Notes: generated from the sequence alone by a model not told the origin. A DNA stretch of 13,306 nt from Oceanospirillales bacterium (GCA_003232965.1 QIKG01000054.1:1-13306), one strand, 5' to 3'. Positions 1 through 6,051 are shown, counted from the first letter of the stretch. Made by a program: numbers and translations.

Positions 1-97
1 TCGAGTCTAGCCCGATGGTTTGCATGACTTCTGCCGTGGTTAAATCGCCAGACTGGATTTTTTCCGCTAACTCACCTAGCAGTTGTTGTTTATCCAT
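1..97 (-). CDS. N-terminal fragment of an unidentified protein, cut by window edge
   Basis: The minus strand is open from an ATG at 97-95 to the window edge, giving 32 residues that begin MDKQQLLGELAEKIQSGD and end IGLDS. The piece is polar and helix-like, with no recognisable domain. Its ATG lies inside the last codons of the upstream gene (overlap ATGGATAA, 8 bases), the usual arrangement of translationally coupled operon partners. That coupling is the main reason to believe the start is real. Function cannot be assigned from this much sequence; the rest lies outside the window. Confidence 0.6.
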   Translation of the reverse strand, partial: MDKQQLLGELAEKIQSGDLTTAEVMQTIGLDS

Positions 98-629
98 TTG
101 GATCAATCCAGCCTAGAAGTTGAATGTTCCAGTAATATCTATAATTTTCATTCTGGGATTCAAGTTCAAGCTTTTGGCTGTAGTTTTCTTTTACCAGATA
201 CCGGGTGCGGTAGTCTCTGCCATAGCCGAAAAAGAACCAACCGCCACGGTTACCGGATTCAAGTCGGAACCCATCAGGTGAACGGACAGCTCCGTCCAGG
301 TGCAGCTCTAGGGCTTCGTTTTCTGAAATTTCGCTACTAATATTGGCAGACACATCATGAATAAAAAAGCGTTGCTGATATTCAACCGGCTTGGTTGCGT
401 TTTCAGACTGGTCGACATCATGGCGCTGGAGACGGTCATCTTTCACCAAGTAGGAAACATTGGGGTTGTTCCGCCTGTCGGTATACAGAAAGTTATACTG
501 GGGAGGCTCAACGGTGCTAAACCAGCTGGGGGCGTTAATAGCTATGGCAACAAATAGAACCATAGCCACTGGAATTGACAGCCCGATTATTAAAGCAATA
601 TTTTGTTTTTTAGTGCTTTGGTCGCTCAT
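90..629 (-). CDS. Membrane-anchored protein of unknown function, 179 aa
   Basis: I do not recognise the family. After a short polar N-terminus there is one strongly hydrophobic segment (about residues 11-31, IALIIGLSIPVAMVLFVAIAI) that would act as a signal anchor. The remaining 145 or so residues are polar, rich in Asn, Arg, Tyr and Glu, and probably face the periplasm. There is no lipobox and no cysteine. Aromatic and Arg residues cluster near 128-145 (RGGWFFFGYGRDYRTRY), and the protein ends in WNIQLLGWIDPNG. The ATG at 629-627 is preceded by GGTGAG at a suitable distance. The gene overlaps the next minus-strand gene by 8 bases, so the two probably act together. It has some resemblance in layout to small anchored proteins co-encoded with multispanning membrane proteins of unknown function, but the GDYxxLxY motif of one such family is absent. 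Confidence 0.7.
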   Translation of the reverse strand: MSDQSTKKQNIALIIGLSIPVAMVLFVAIAINAPSWFSTVEPPQYNFLYTDRRNNPNVSYLVKDDRLQRHDVDQSENATKPVEYQQRFFIHDVSANISSEISENEALELHLDGAVRSPDGFRLESGNRGGWFFFGYGRDYRTRYLVKENYSQKLELESQNENYRYYWNIQLLGWIDPNG

Positions 630-663
630 TTATCTCACCATGATTGCCTGCTTTTACCAAGTG

Positions 664-692
664 AGTATACTCCCAAATCATTCGCTGAAAAA
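664..692 (-). promoter_or_regulatory. Possible sigma-70 promoter for the 179-aa gene
   Basis: On the minus strand a TATACT hexamer (664-669) matches the -10 consensus at 5 of 6 positions and would start RNA about 28 bases before the ATG at 629. The -35 side, TTTTTC at 687-692 with a 17-base spacer, is poor. The call rests mainly on the -10 box and its position. Confidence 0.3.
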
Positions 693-800
693 TATACATC
701 ACAACTAGTGCAATATGGATGCTGTGAATGCATTAACGATTAATACCATGATCCTTTCGAGAGCTGAGAGCTGTACCCCATCCATAGGACAGGTTGAAAC

Positions 801-848
801 CTAAGATAAGGGGTTATTTTCTGATGACCGCAAACCCTTTCATCTTAG
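801..848. repeat. Imperfect inverted repeat with arms of about 15 bases
   Basis: The left arm CTAAGATAAGGGGTT (801-815) pairs with the right arm AACCCTTTCATCTTAG (833-848) with one unpaired base and one mismatch. They enclose a 17-base loop. The downstream arm is not followed by a T run, so this is not a classical terminator. It lies about 100 bases upstream of the broken sulfhydrylase gene and could be a leader hairpin, an operator or a small mobile palindrome. The sequence does not decide between these. Confidence 0.5.
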
Positions 849-946
849 TTCCGTTCGTCTGTGAGCTCAGCTATTTGACATATAGCGCTTTTCAGTAGCC
901 TAACCTTGCGCTAATCTCTCTATTCAGTGAATGGATATCTCCGAAA

Positions 947-1300
947 ATGAAATTCGAAAAATAGGCAACAAAATTTGTTCAGGAAATTGGCTCTAAACAG
1001 GGTGCAATTTCTCCGCCGATTACTCAATCTGCCGCTTTTGCCTATGGCGATTCAGCCACCGGCGAAGGTATTTTTGACGGCTTGGTACAAAAACCGCTTT
1101 ATTCCCGAATGGGAAACCCCACAACGGCTAAACTAGAGGGCATGCTGGCGCGTATGGATGGCGGTATCGGCGCTGTTTGTACCAGTTCCGGCATGGGTGC
1201 TGTGGCGCTTAGGGTGATGAAATCATCAGTATCGGCGGATTATTCGGTGGTACTTTTGCCCTGTTTGATGAAACCCTGTCACGGTTTGGGGTTTTAACCT
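947..1300 (+). pseudogene. 5' remnant of a PLP-dependent O-acetylhomoserine sulfhydrylase / methionine gamma-lyase family gene
   Basis: The Cys/Met-metabolism PLP enzyme family uses acylated homoserine, cystathionine or methionine to move sulfur. The fragment shows the family N-terminal pattern: GAISPPITQSAAFAYGD, then YSRMGNPTTAKLE, then TSSGMGAVAL. Three lesions are visible. Codon 6 after the ATG at 947 is TAG (962-964), perhaps a former CAG. After GAVAL the homology jumps frame: from 1213 the other frame reads GDEIISIGGLFGGTFALFDE and continues TLSRFGV, and the residues expected between are missing, so a small deletion caused the shift. Homology stops near 1293-1300, before the lysine that binds PLP. 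Roughly 115 of an expected 400 or so codons remain, and no 3' part is seen elsewhere in the window. It is non-functional. The exact substrate class is uncertain. Confidence 0.85.
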
Positions 1301-1307
1301 TCATCAA

Positions 1308-1362
1308 TGCACTGACTATAATACAAATACCCCCAAAAACTGCACTGACAATGTTACAAATA
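1308..1362. repeat. Imperfect 22-bp direct repeat, 33-bp period
   Basis: Copies at 1308-1329 and 1341-1362 share TGCACTGAC at the start and TACAAATA at the end, with 19 of 22 positions equal. The pair lies between the end of the sulfhydrylase remnant and the promoter region of the AAA ATPase gene. A period close to three helical turns would suit tandem protein binding, but duplication during the rearrangement that cut the pseudogene is equally possible. Confidence 0.5.
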
Positions 1363-1377
1363 ACTAAGGTTGTAGGC

Positions 1378-1404
1378 TTTACTTTATAACAAACATCATA
1401 TACT
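1378..1404 (+). promoter_or_regulatory. Possible promoter of the AAA ATPase gene
   Basis: TATACT (1399-1404) is a good -10 box. TTTACT (1378-1383) is the nearest -35 match, with a short 15-base spacer. RNA would start near 1411, about 28 bases before the ATG. The spacer makes this tentative. Confidence 0.3.
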
Positions 1405-1438
1405 CTGAATAATTAGCAAAACAAGTCAAAAGATAGAA

Positions 1439-2791
1439 ATGCCATTTAAAAGACACTTAACAAAACAATTAAGCCATTGGAAATCCAAGTCCAATAGAAA
1501 ACCACTGATTATCAGAGGTGCTCGACAGGTCGGAAAAACCACGTTGGTTAAGGGTTTTGCGGAATCTTATGGGTACTCTATTTATTTAAACCTTGAAAAA
1601 AGTAAGCACCGCCAATTCTTTGAACAAAGCGATGACTGTAAAACCATAATTGAAGCCATTTTTATTGCTCACAATATTTCTACAAAACACATTATTAACA
1701 CCTTGCTTTTTATTGATGAAATTCAAGAATCCCCTAAAACTATAGCTCTGTTGCGTTATTTTCATGAAGAATATCCTGAACTGCATGTTATTAGTGCGGG
1801 TTCATTGCTCGAATTTGCATTAAAGGATGTACCCAGCTTTCCTGTGGGAAGAGTTGAGTTTTTATACCTTAATCCGCTTAATTTTCATGAGTTTTTACAA
1901 GCCTTAGGCCACACTATTGCGCTTGAACATTTAACAAAGATTCCAATAAAGCAAGCAGCCCATAACACACTTGTGCAACTTTTTAATCAATTTTGTATTA
2001 TTGGAGGAATGCCGGAAATCGTTGAAGAATTTATAAAAGAACACTCTTTTGGAAATTTAACAGCTATTTATGAAAGTCTTTGGACATCCTATATCAGCGA
2101 TTCTGAAAAGTATGCCAGAAACACAACCGAGAAAAATGTCATAAAGCACATCATGGCAACTGCTGCTTATTCAATTGATAAAAGGATAAAATTTCAAAAT
2201 TTCGGCAACTCAAACTACCGTTCCAGAGAAGTGGGTGAAGCATTTAGAAACTTACATCTTGCCAAAATTATTCAGCTGATGTATCCAACAACCGCTCTAG
2301 TGCCACCCATAATTGCCGATTTAAGAAAATCACCCCGATTACAATTTTTAGATACAGGTCTTGTAAACTATTCACTAGAGTTATCATCACAAATGTTGTT
2401 GTTAGATGATTTGAGCACAATTTACAAAGGGGCTATTATTCCCCACATGATTATTCAGGAATTGATTTCACTACAAGTACACAAATCACAAATGCCCTGT
2501 TTTTGGGTTAGAGAAAAAAAACAGGCCTCATCAGAAGTAGATATTGTCTATAGCATTGATAATAAGATAATACCCATCGAAGTAAAATCTGGTAGAACCG
2601 GAACATTGAAATCTTTACATCAGTTTGTTGAACGCTGCGACCATCCTTATGCTGTGAGAATGTATGCAGGAAAATACGAAATCATCCATGCCAAAACACC
2701 CAATGGAAAACCCTATGTATTAATGAACTTACCCTACTATTTAGGTACTCAACTGCCTCTATATTTAAGCCATTTAATTAACAACCATTAA
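1439..2791 (+). CDS. AAA ATPase with C-terminal DUF4143 domain
   Basis: The N-terminal half is a P-loop ATPase of the AAA_14 type. The Walker A motif GARQVGKTT is at residues 27-35, the Walker B motif LLFIDEIQE at 89-97, and a sensor-like VISAGSLLEF at 117-126. The C-terminal half is the DUF4143 region and ends in a pattern like PD-(D/E)xK nuclease folds: SSEVDIV (364-370) and PIEVKSG (379-385). At 450 residues it is full length for this family. The family is common and often horizontally spread in bacteria and archaea; its physiological role is not established. The gene is visibly AT-rich, stands alone, and lies directly after a truncated pseudogene, all consistent with acquisition. The ribosome binding site before the ATG is weak (AAGATAG). 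Family assignment is secure; whether the C-terminal site cuts DNA is not known. Confidence 0.92.
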   Translation: MPFKRHLTKQLSHWKSKSNRKPLIIRGARQVGKTTLVKGFAESYGYSIYLNLEKSKHRQFFEQSDDCKTIIEAIFIAHNISTKHIINTLLFIDEIQESPKTIALLRYFHEEYPELHVISAGSLLEFALKDVPSFPVGRVEFLYLNPLNFHEFLQALGHTIALEHLTKIPIKQAAHNTLVQLFNQFCIIGGMPEIVEEFIKEHSFGNLTAIYESLWTSYISDSEKYARNTTEKNVIKHIMATAAYSIDKRIKFQNFGNSNYRSREVGEAFRNLHLAKIIQLMYPTTALVPPIIADLRKSPRLQFLDTGLVNYSLELSSQMLLLDDLSTIYKGAIIPHMIIQELISLQVHKSQMPCFWVREKKQASSEVDIVYSIDNKIIPIEVKSGRTGTLKSLHQFVERCDHPYAVRMYAGKYEIIHAKTPNGKPYVLMNLPYYLGTQLPLYLSHLINNH

Positions 2792-3222
2792 ATTATGAAA
2801 AAAATGACGGAATAGGAAGCGGAATTGCCAAATGGTAATTATGTATTAGTGATGATAGGTTTAAGAAAGAGATCAGTAAAGTGCTTGGCACGGGACAGAC
2901 ACCTCACAGATTGGTACGATTGAACAACTACAACAGTTTTGCGTAACTGTGGGCAAGCAGTGGAACCATGAGTTAAATCTTATTCCAACCCTGGAATAAG
3001 GACAACCGCTTTAGAAAACACCTCGACAGGTTTACTGTTGAGGCTTTTGTGTGGCTCAGTTGTTGAATAACAGGCTATTCTGATTGATTCTGAGTAACGC
3101 AATGTTTTAGAGCAGCCCTCTGAGAAAAAACCAGCATAAAAATCGTCAAATTCGCTATTCACAAACGAAAAGTCGCTTTTATTTGACGCCTGTCCTTATT
3201 ATTATTCTTATTCATTATTCTG
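2792..3222. other. Gene-poor gap with possible transposon scars
   Basis: No intact gene is supported in these roughly 430 bases. On the minus strand, 2980-3162 is open for 60 codons and contains YSTTEPHKSLNSKPVEVF, which faintly recalls the 'RPHxSLNxxTPxEv' tail of rve-type transposases, but it lacks catalytic residues and continues oddly. On the plus strand a frame ending at the TAA at 2979 reads IGTIEQLQQFCVTVGKQW with no start. Both may be debris from a mobile element. Confidence 0.35.
2892..3195. repeat. Weak inverted end-like motifs around the transposon-scar region
   Basis: GGGACAGACACCT at 2892-2904 is faced by GACGCCTGTCC at 3185-3195, with 8 of 11 positions pairing. Motifs of this 'GGGACAGRCRYC' kind often flank IS200/REP-associated transposase genes in gammaproteobacteria (recalled, not checked). 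No transposase gene survives between them. Confidence 0.28.
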
Positions 3223-3291
3223 CTACGTAGTCATTGCACAACCAGTAGTTCCAAGAGATAAAATAGCTGTAATTATTAATACTTTTTTCAT
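3223..3291 (-). CDS. 22-codon lipoprotein-like peptide
   Basis: The minus strand encodes MKKVLIITAILSLGTTGC followed by AMTT and a TAG. Two lysines, a hydrophobic stretch and a cysteine at residue 18 preceded by TTG give a lipoprotein signal peptide with a slightly non-canonical lipobox. A TAGG lies upstream at a plausible distance. Only four residues follow the cysteine, and read-through would add only four more codons before TAA. It is either a very small lipoprotein or the stump of a longer gene that has lost its body. No partner is evident. Confidence 0.4.
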   Translation of the reverse strand: MKKVLIITAILSLGTTGCAMTT

Positions 3292-3616
3292 TTTTATTGC
3301 CTAGTCATCAAATTAGGTTTAATTCTAATTAATTACTTAGAAACTGACTTGACCAAACACGACAATTTGGGTTCTCCAATAAATCGAGCGATTCAACTAT
3401 TTCCCAGCTCAGAGTCACAGCCATGCGGTGTTTGGCCTGATGATCCGTGCCAGATGGCTTTGGTTGGAATTGCTTTGATGTGGGGTAAATACCAACTAGT
3501 GGTCTGCTTTCTCTTGTAATAGCTTATGTGCGAAGTCACTGCACCCGTAAGTAAAAGCTAAATTTCTTTAATTATCTAATTAATGAGTCAAGTTATTGGC
3601 TGGTTAAGTCAAGTTA
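3292..3616. other. AT-rich gap without an assigned gene
   Basis: I see no supported gene here. A plus-strand frame at about 3382-3476 (stop TGA at 3474-3476) reads AQSHSHAVFGLMIRARWLW and ends after a few more residues. It has locally higher GC but no start codon and no recognised family, so it may be a fragment. The end of the stretch carries the tandem repeat noted separately. Confidence 0.35.
3586..3616. repeat. Perfect 10-bp tandem direct repeat, 21-bp period
   Basis: AGTCAAGTTA occurs at 3586-3595 and again at 3607-3616, the second copy abutting an ATG at 3617. Two copies spaced by two helical turns is the geometry of a tandem operator on one DNA face. Nothing else in the window identifies a binding protein. 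Confidence 0.5.
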
Positions 3617-3718
3617 ATGCTACCCATACTCGATATTATCAACTCTCTAAATTTTCAACATAAAGGAATATTAGATATACCTGTATTAATTGCGATGATC
3701 TTACAGTTTGCTTGGTAG
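3617..3718 (+). CDS. 33-codon hydrophobic ORF, possibly a transposase N-terminal stump
   Basis: The frame reads MLPILDIINSLNFQHKG, then ILDIPVLIAMILQFAW and stops at TAG. The C-terminal half is hydrophobic enough to span a membrane. The pattern 'short leader, then DIPVLIAMIL' also faintly recalls the first residues of some IS4-family transposases, which would make this a nonsense-truncated IS stump. No strong ribosome binding site is present. Both readings are weak. Confidence 0.25.
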   Translation: MLPILDIINSLNFQHKGILDIPVLIAMILQFAW

Positions 3719-3903
3719 GTATGGCTTTACTTGGATCAGTGCAGCCCACGAATGGGAGGCTCCGTGTTCATGTGCGTCAAAGTCTAATCCATAGCTACCA
3801 TGTGCAATTGTATAACAGTGCTAATTATATCCAAGCATCCTTTGATGTAGAAGGTATTAAGGAAGCCATCCAGCCTATACAGAAGTCTTGTAGAAAACTG
3901 TAA
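3712..3903 (+). CDS. Unassigned 63-codon ORF, doubtful
   Basis: A TTG-initiated frame overlaps the end of the preceding short ORF and runs to a TAA at 3901-3903. The product (for example SLIHSYHVQLYNSANYIQ, FDVEGIKEAIQPIQKSCRKL) is a plausible soluble sequence but matches nothing I recognise and has no clear start signal. It could be the 3' remnant of a gene broken by the changes upstream. It ends 33 bases before the 93-residue gene. Confidence 0.22.
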   Translation: MVGMALLGSVQPTNGRLRVHVRQSLIHSYHVQLYNSANYIQASFDVEGIKEAIQPIQKSCRKL

Positions 3904-3936
3904 TTTAATCAATCAAGGTATAAAGGTATATATACT

Positions 3937-4218
3937 ATGAATATATTTCAAAACTTAATGACCTCAGCAGAGCGTTATTCAAATGCTCTAGCTTTAAGAG
4001 CTCAGGAAGTAGAACAGAAGACTTTTACACGTTACCAGGAGCAGGTAGCAATATTTGAACAGAAAGCTATTCGTAGGCAGGAAATAATTGATCTTGCAGC
4101 TGCAGGCACTATTAGCAGCAGCACAGCGTTAGACGAGCTGAAAGCTACTCTCAAGAATATGGAAACCTTTGACCGGATAAATGCCAGGCCGACCGGCAAT
4201 AATGATGACCAGCAATAG
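3937..4218 (+). CDS. Small charged helical protein of unknown function, 93 aa
   Basis: The product is rich in Ala, Glu, Gln and Arg and reads as nearly continuous helix. Residues 9-45 (for example SAERYSNALALRAQEVEQK, QEQVAIFEQKAIRRQEIIDL) have coiled-coil character. A second helix (about 60-78, STALDELKATLKNMETFD) follows a short AAAGTISSS break, and the tail NARPTGNNDDQQ is polar. There is no signal peptide or membrane segment, so it should be cytoplasmic. AAGG runs lie upstream of the ATG but slightly far. Codon use and length fit a real small gene. I do not recognise the family. It precedes the M48 protease gene on the same strand but is separated from it by a 257-base structured gap. Confidence 0.6.
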   Translation: MNIFQNLMTSAERYSNALALRAQEVEQKTFTRYQEQVAIFEQKAIRRQEIIDLAAAGTISSSTALDELKATLKNMETFDRINARPTGNNDDQQ

Positions 4219-4475
4219 TAGTGTATGGATGAGTAGGTAAATGGCAATTCGTTCAGCATTCGACAACAATTGACTGCTGCCCAAATGATAGAAGGGATTA
4301 AATCCGGCCACGGCCGCCAGCGCGGCTACCAGTTGATAACTACGCCGGCTGCCCGCGGCAATCACCTCGCGCCCGAATAAGCAACGCGCCCGGAAAAACA
4401 ACCTGCTTACTGACCCCGAGAAGGGGCCGATAAGTTTTCTATCGCCCCAAGCGTGGGAATTGGTGTGAAACGCAT
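4219..4475. other. GC-rich patch of uncertain coding status
   Basis: Composition rises sharply compared with both sides. The patch looks coding-like in more than one frame. Plus strand 4233-4376 reads LTAAQMIEGIKSGHGRQRGY with no ATG near its beginning. Another plus frame ends DPEKGPISFLSPQAWELV at a TGA near 4470. The minus strand (from 4401) reads REVIAAGSRRSYQLVAALAA into a hydrophobic stretch. None can be assigned. It looks like an inserted fragment or a junction, and it abuts the shortened M48 gene. Confidence 0.4.
4414..4448 (+). promoter_or_regulatory. Two mutually exclusive hairpins upstream of the M48 gene
   Basis: CCCC (4414-4417) can pair with GGGG (4423-4426) across a GAGAA loop. 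Alternatively GGGG plus CGATA (4423-4432, one bulged C) pairs with TATCGCCCC (4440-4448) across a 7-base loop, giving nine pairs. The same GGGG serves both, as in attenuators and RNA switches. The structure ends 27 bases before the M48 ATG. No T run follows, so a terminator is unlikely. Confidence 0.4.
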
Positions 4476-5558
4476 ATGAATCCGGTGCTGGCTGCTCAAA
4501 TAGGCTCGAATGATAAAATTACGGGACACATGCAGAGAGTCTCTGTTAGTGATCGTTTGGCTAATGTTGAGCGGAAGCTGACGCTTGAAGATGGTTCAAT
4601 ATTCGCTACTGCAGATAATGACGGGGTCGATGAGCTGTTTAGAGATCATATCCGTTCTAATCGTTTTATTCATACCTTAGAGTCTCATTTTGGTTTTGTG
4701 TTGGCTGCATTAGCAATCACGCTTGCCTTGACCTTTGCTTTTTTTAAGTGGGGTGTACCGTGGACGAGCACAAAAATAGCTCACTCTCTACCCCATAAAA
4801 CCAATGAATTAATTGCCAATAACACACTTGAATTTTTAGATAAATATTTTTTTGATAAAAGTAAACTTGATTCAAAAAAAATAGAACAAATCACCCGGCA
4901 TTTTGAAACAAGAATTATCGAGCTAGAAGAAAACCTTGGTGAAGTTGACTTTAAACTAAGCTTTAGAGCATGGTCTTATGGTGATAAAGGCATACCAAAT
5001 GCTTTGGCATTGCCTTCAGGTGATATTATTTTAACCGACACTTTCGTAGAGTTAAGTCAAACTCAAGATGAAATTGATGCGGTACTATTGCATGAAATGG
5101 GACATGTGATGCACCGCCATTCATTGCAGATGGTCATTAAAGCCACGATGGTTACAACCGTTGTAATGATGGTGACTGGCGATAGCAATGGTCTAGCAGA
5201 TTTGGGTCTGGGCTTAGGTTCTTTGCTGGTGAGTAGTAATTACTCAAGAGGACATGAGTCGGAAGCAGATATTTATGCCTTTGAACACATGTTAAAAGCA
5301 AAAATTGATCCACAAGCATTTTCCGATATCATGAATCGTATGACGGAATACATGCTTGAACCAAATAAAACTAAAGAAAAAGTTAAAGAGGTAAACAAGA
5401 GTAACGGCGAAAGCAAAAGATCAAACAAAGTGAATGGAAATAGTATTTTAGACTATCTTTCTTCACACCCTAGCACAGCCGAGCGGGTTGAATTAGCTGA
5501 GCAATATAGTGAGTGTTTCAAACAAAGTTTGAAACTATGTGTAATTGATGTTTTGTAA
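4476..5558 (+). CDS. M48 family zinc metalloprotease, membrane-anchored, N-terminus shortened
   Basis: The zinc site is explicit: HEMGH at residues 206-210, followed by the third ligand in GHESEAD (Glu261). The family pattern NALALPSGDIILTD (175-188) and C-terminal LSSHPSTAERV complete the peptidase domain. A membrane helix spans about 73-90, with further hydrophobic sequence at 222-254. Residues 20-55 (VSVSDRLANVERKLTLEDGS, FATADNDGVDEL) match the second half of the N-terminal domain found in these M48 proteins (DUF7092-like). The usual beginning of that domain, with a 'DG.SS' motif, is missing, and upstream in frame there is a stop with no other ATG. Either the gene lost its 5' end at the adjacent GC-rich patch or this lineage is short. 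ATG at 4530 (after ACGGGAC) is an alternative start. Likely role: envelope proteolysis or quality control, as in BepA/HtpX relatives. Confidence 0.88.
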   Translation: MNPVLAAQIGSNDKITGHMQRVSVSDRLANVERKLTLEDGSIFATADNDGVDELFRDHIRSNRFIHTLESHFGFVLAALAITLALTFAFFKWGVPWTSTKIAHSLPHKTNELIANNTLEFLDKYFFDKSKLDSKKIEQITRHFETRIIELEENLGEVDFKLSFRAWSYGDKGIPNALALPSGDIILTDTFVELSQTQDEIDAVLLHEMGHVMHRHSLQMVIKATMVTTVVMMVTGDSNGLADLGLGLGSLLVSSNYSRGHESEADIYAFEHMLKAKIDPQAFSDIMNRMTEYMLEPNKTKEKVKEVNKSNGESKRSNKVNGNSILDYLSSHPSTAERVELAEQYSECFKQSLKLCVIDVL

Positions 5559-5920
5559 AGAGTGATGAAAAACCAAGTCAAAATTGTTCTAATGTTGTTG
5601 TTAATGAGAAGTTACATAGGCTTAACTATATTACTCGTTCAATAGTGTATGATCGATTGTGAATTAATTAATAGGTATTTAAAAACTTAGACCCTGTGTT
5701 ATCAGAAAGCAAAAGTGAGAAAAGCCAACTTGTTCAAGTCTGTGTATATATTGCTGATATCAAGCTATGGTCGCAATTTAATAAACTCTAGTCTCAATGA
5801 ATAGGAAGTCACCGACCCGCTAGGTGAGTGGTTCCAGTATCCGTTCTACACTACGATAGTGCATAAGAAACTGAAGCTGTTGCACATGCTATTGATTCCA
5901 CAGCAAAACAAAAATTAACC

Positions 5921-5952
5921 GTCGAACCCAAGGGTGCGACTCATGTTTTTTA
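5921..5952 (+). terminator. Weak terminator-like hairpin
   Basis: GTCGAACCC (5921-5929) pairs with GGGTGCGAC (5932-5940) at 8 of 9 positions around a very tight loop, and TCATGTTTTTTATTT follows. Stem plus T run suggests a rho-independent terminator, but the T run begins 4-5 bases after the stem and the M48 stop codon is over 360 bases away. It may insulate prfC from upstream transcription. Confidence 0.3.
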
Positions 5953-6042
5953 TTTCACTGTGAAGCTAATATCACATACATCATATCGCGCCCCTATCTG
6001 GGGGTTGGGGTAGTGATCTGCATCAACCGAGGGCGGGTGTTC

Positions 6043-6051
6043 TGTTAATAT
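6043..6051 (+). promoter_or_regulatory. Extended -10 promoter candidate for prfC
   Basis: TGT-TAATAT (6043-6051) has the TGn extension of an extended -10 element. The best -35 candidate (TCAACC, 6023-6028, 17-base spacer) is poor, which is tolerated when TGn is present. The RNA would start near 6058 and carry a leader of about 45 bases. Confidence 0.35.

Larger units (their letters stand above)
630..946. other. Noncoding gap, about 320 bases
   Basis: No open frame here shows family resemblance or a convincing start. The gap separates the leftward gene pair from the rightward trans-sulfuration pseudogene, so it originally held divergent promoters. The one clear structure is the inverted repeat at 801-848. 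Confidence 0.5.

Noticed and set aside
83..708. Plus-strand ORFs at 83-340, 357-557 and 460-708
   Set aside because: They lie opposite the better supported minus-strand 179-aa gene and have no family resemblance or ribosome binding sites.
793..830. Possible hammerhead ribozyme (GAAA at 795-798 and CTGATGA at 821-827)
   Set aside because: In the permuted order seen here, the bases beside GAAA and CTGATGA cannot form stem II, and no suitable cleavage stem is present.
4129..4401. Minus-strand 90-codon ORF with a hydrophobic stretch
   Set aside because: It overlaps the better formed 93-aa plus-strand gene; only its GC-rich first part looks coding-like, so it was recorded as part of an unassigned patch, not as a gene.
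1439..5558. A defence or toxin-antitoxin island built from the AAA-DUF4143 ATPase, the 93-aa protein and the M48 protease
   Set aside because: The genes are separated by long broken gaps, share no operon signals and no known defence effector or toxin is present; proximity alone is not evidence.
5916..5942. tRNA T-arm-like sequence (GTCGAACCC)
   Set aside because: No cloverleaf, anticodon arm or acceptor stem can be drawn around it; it is explained by the small hairpin.
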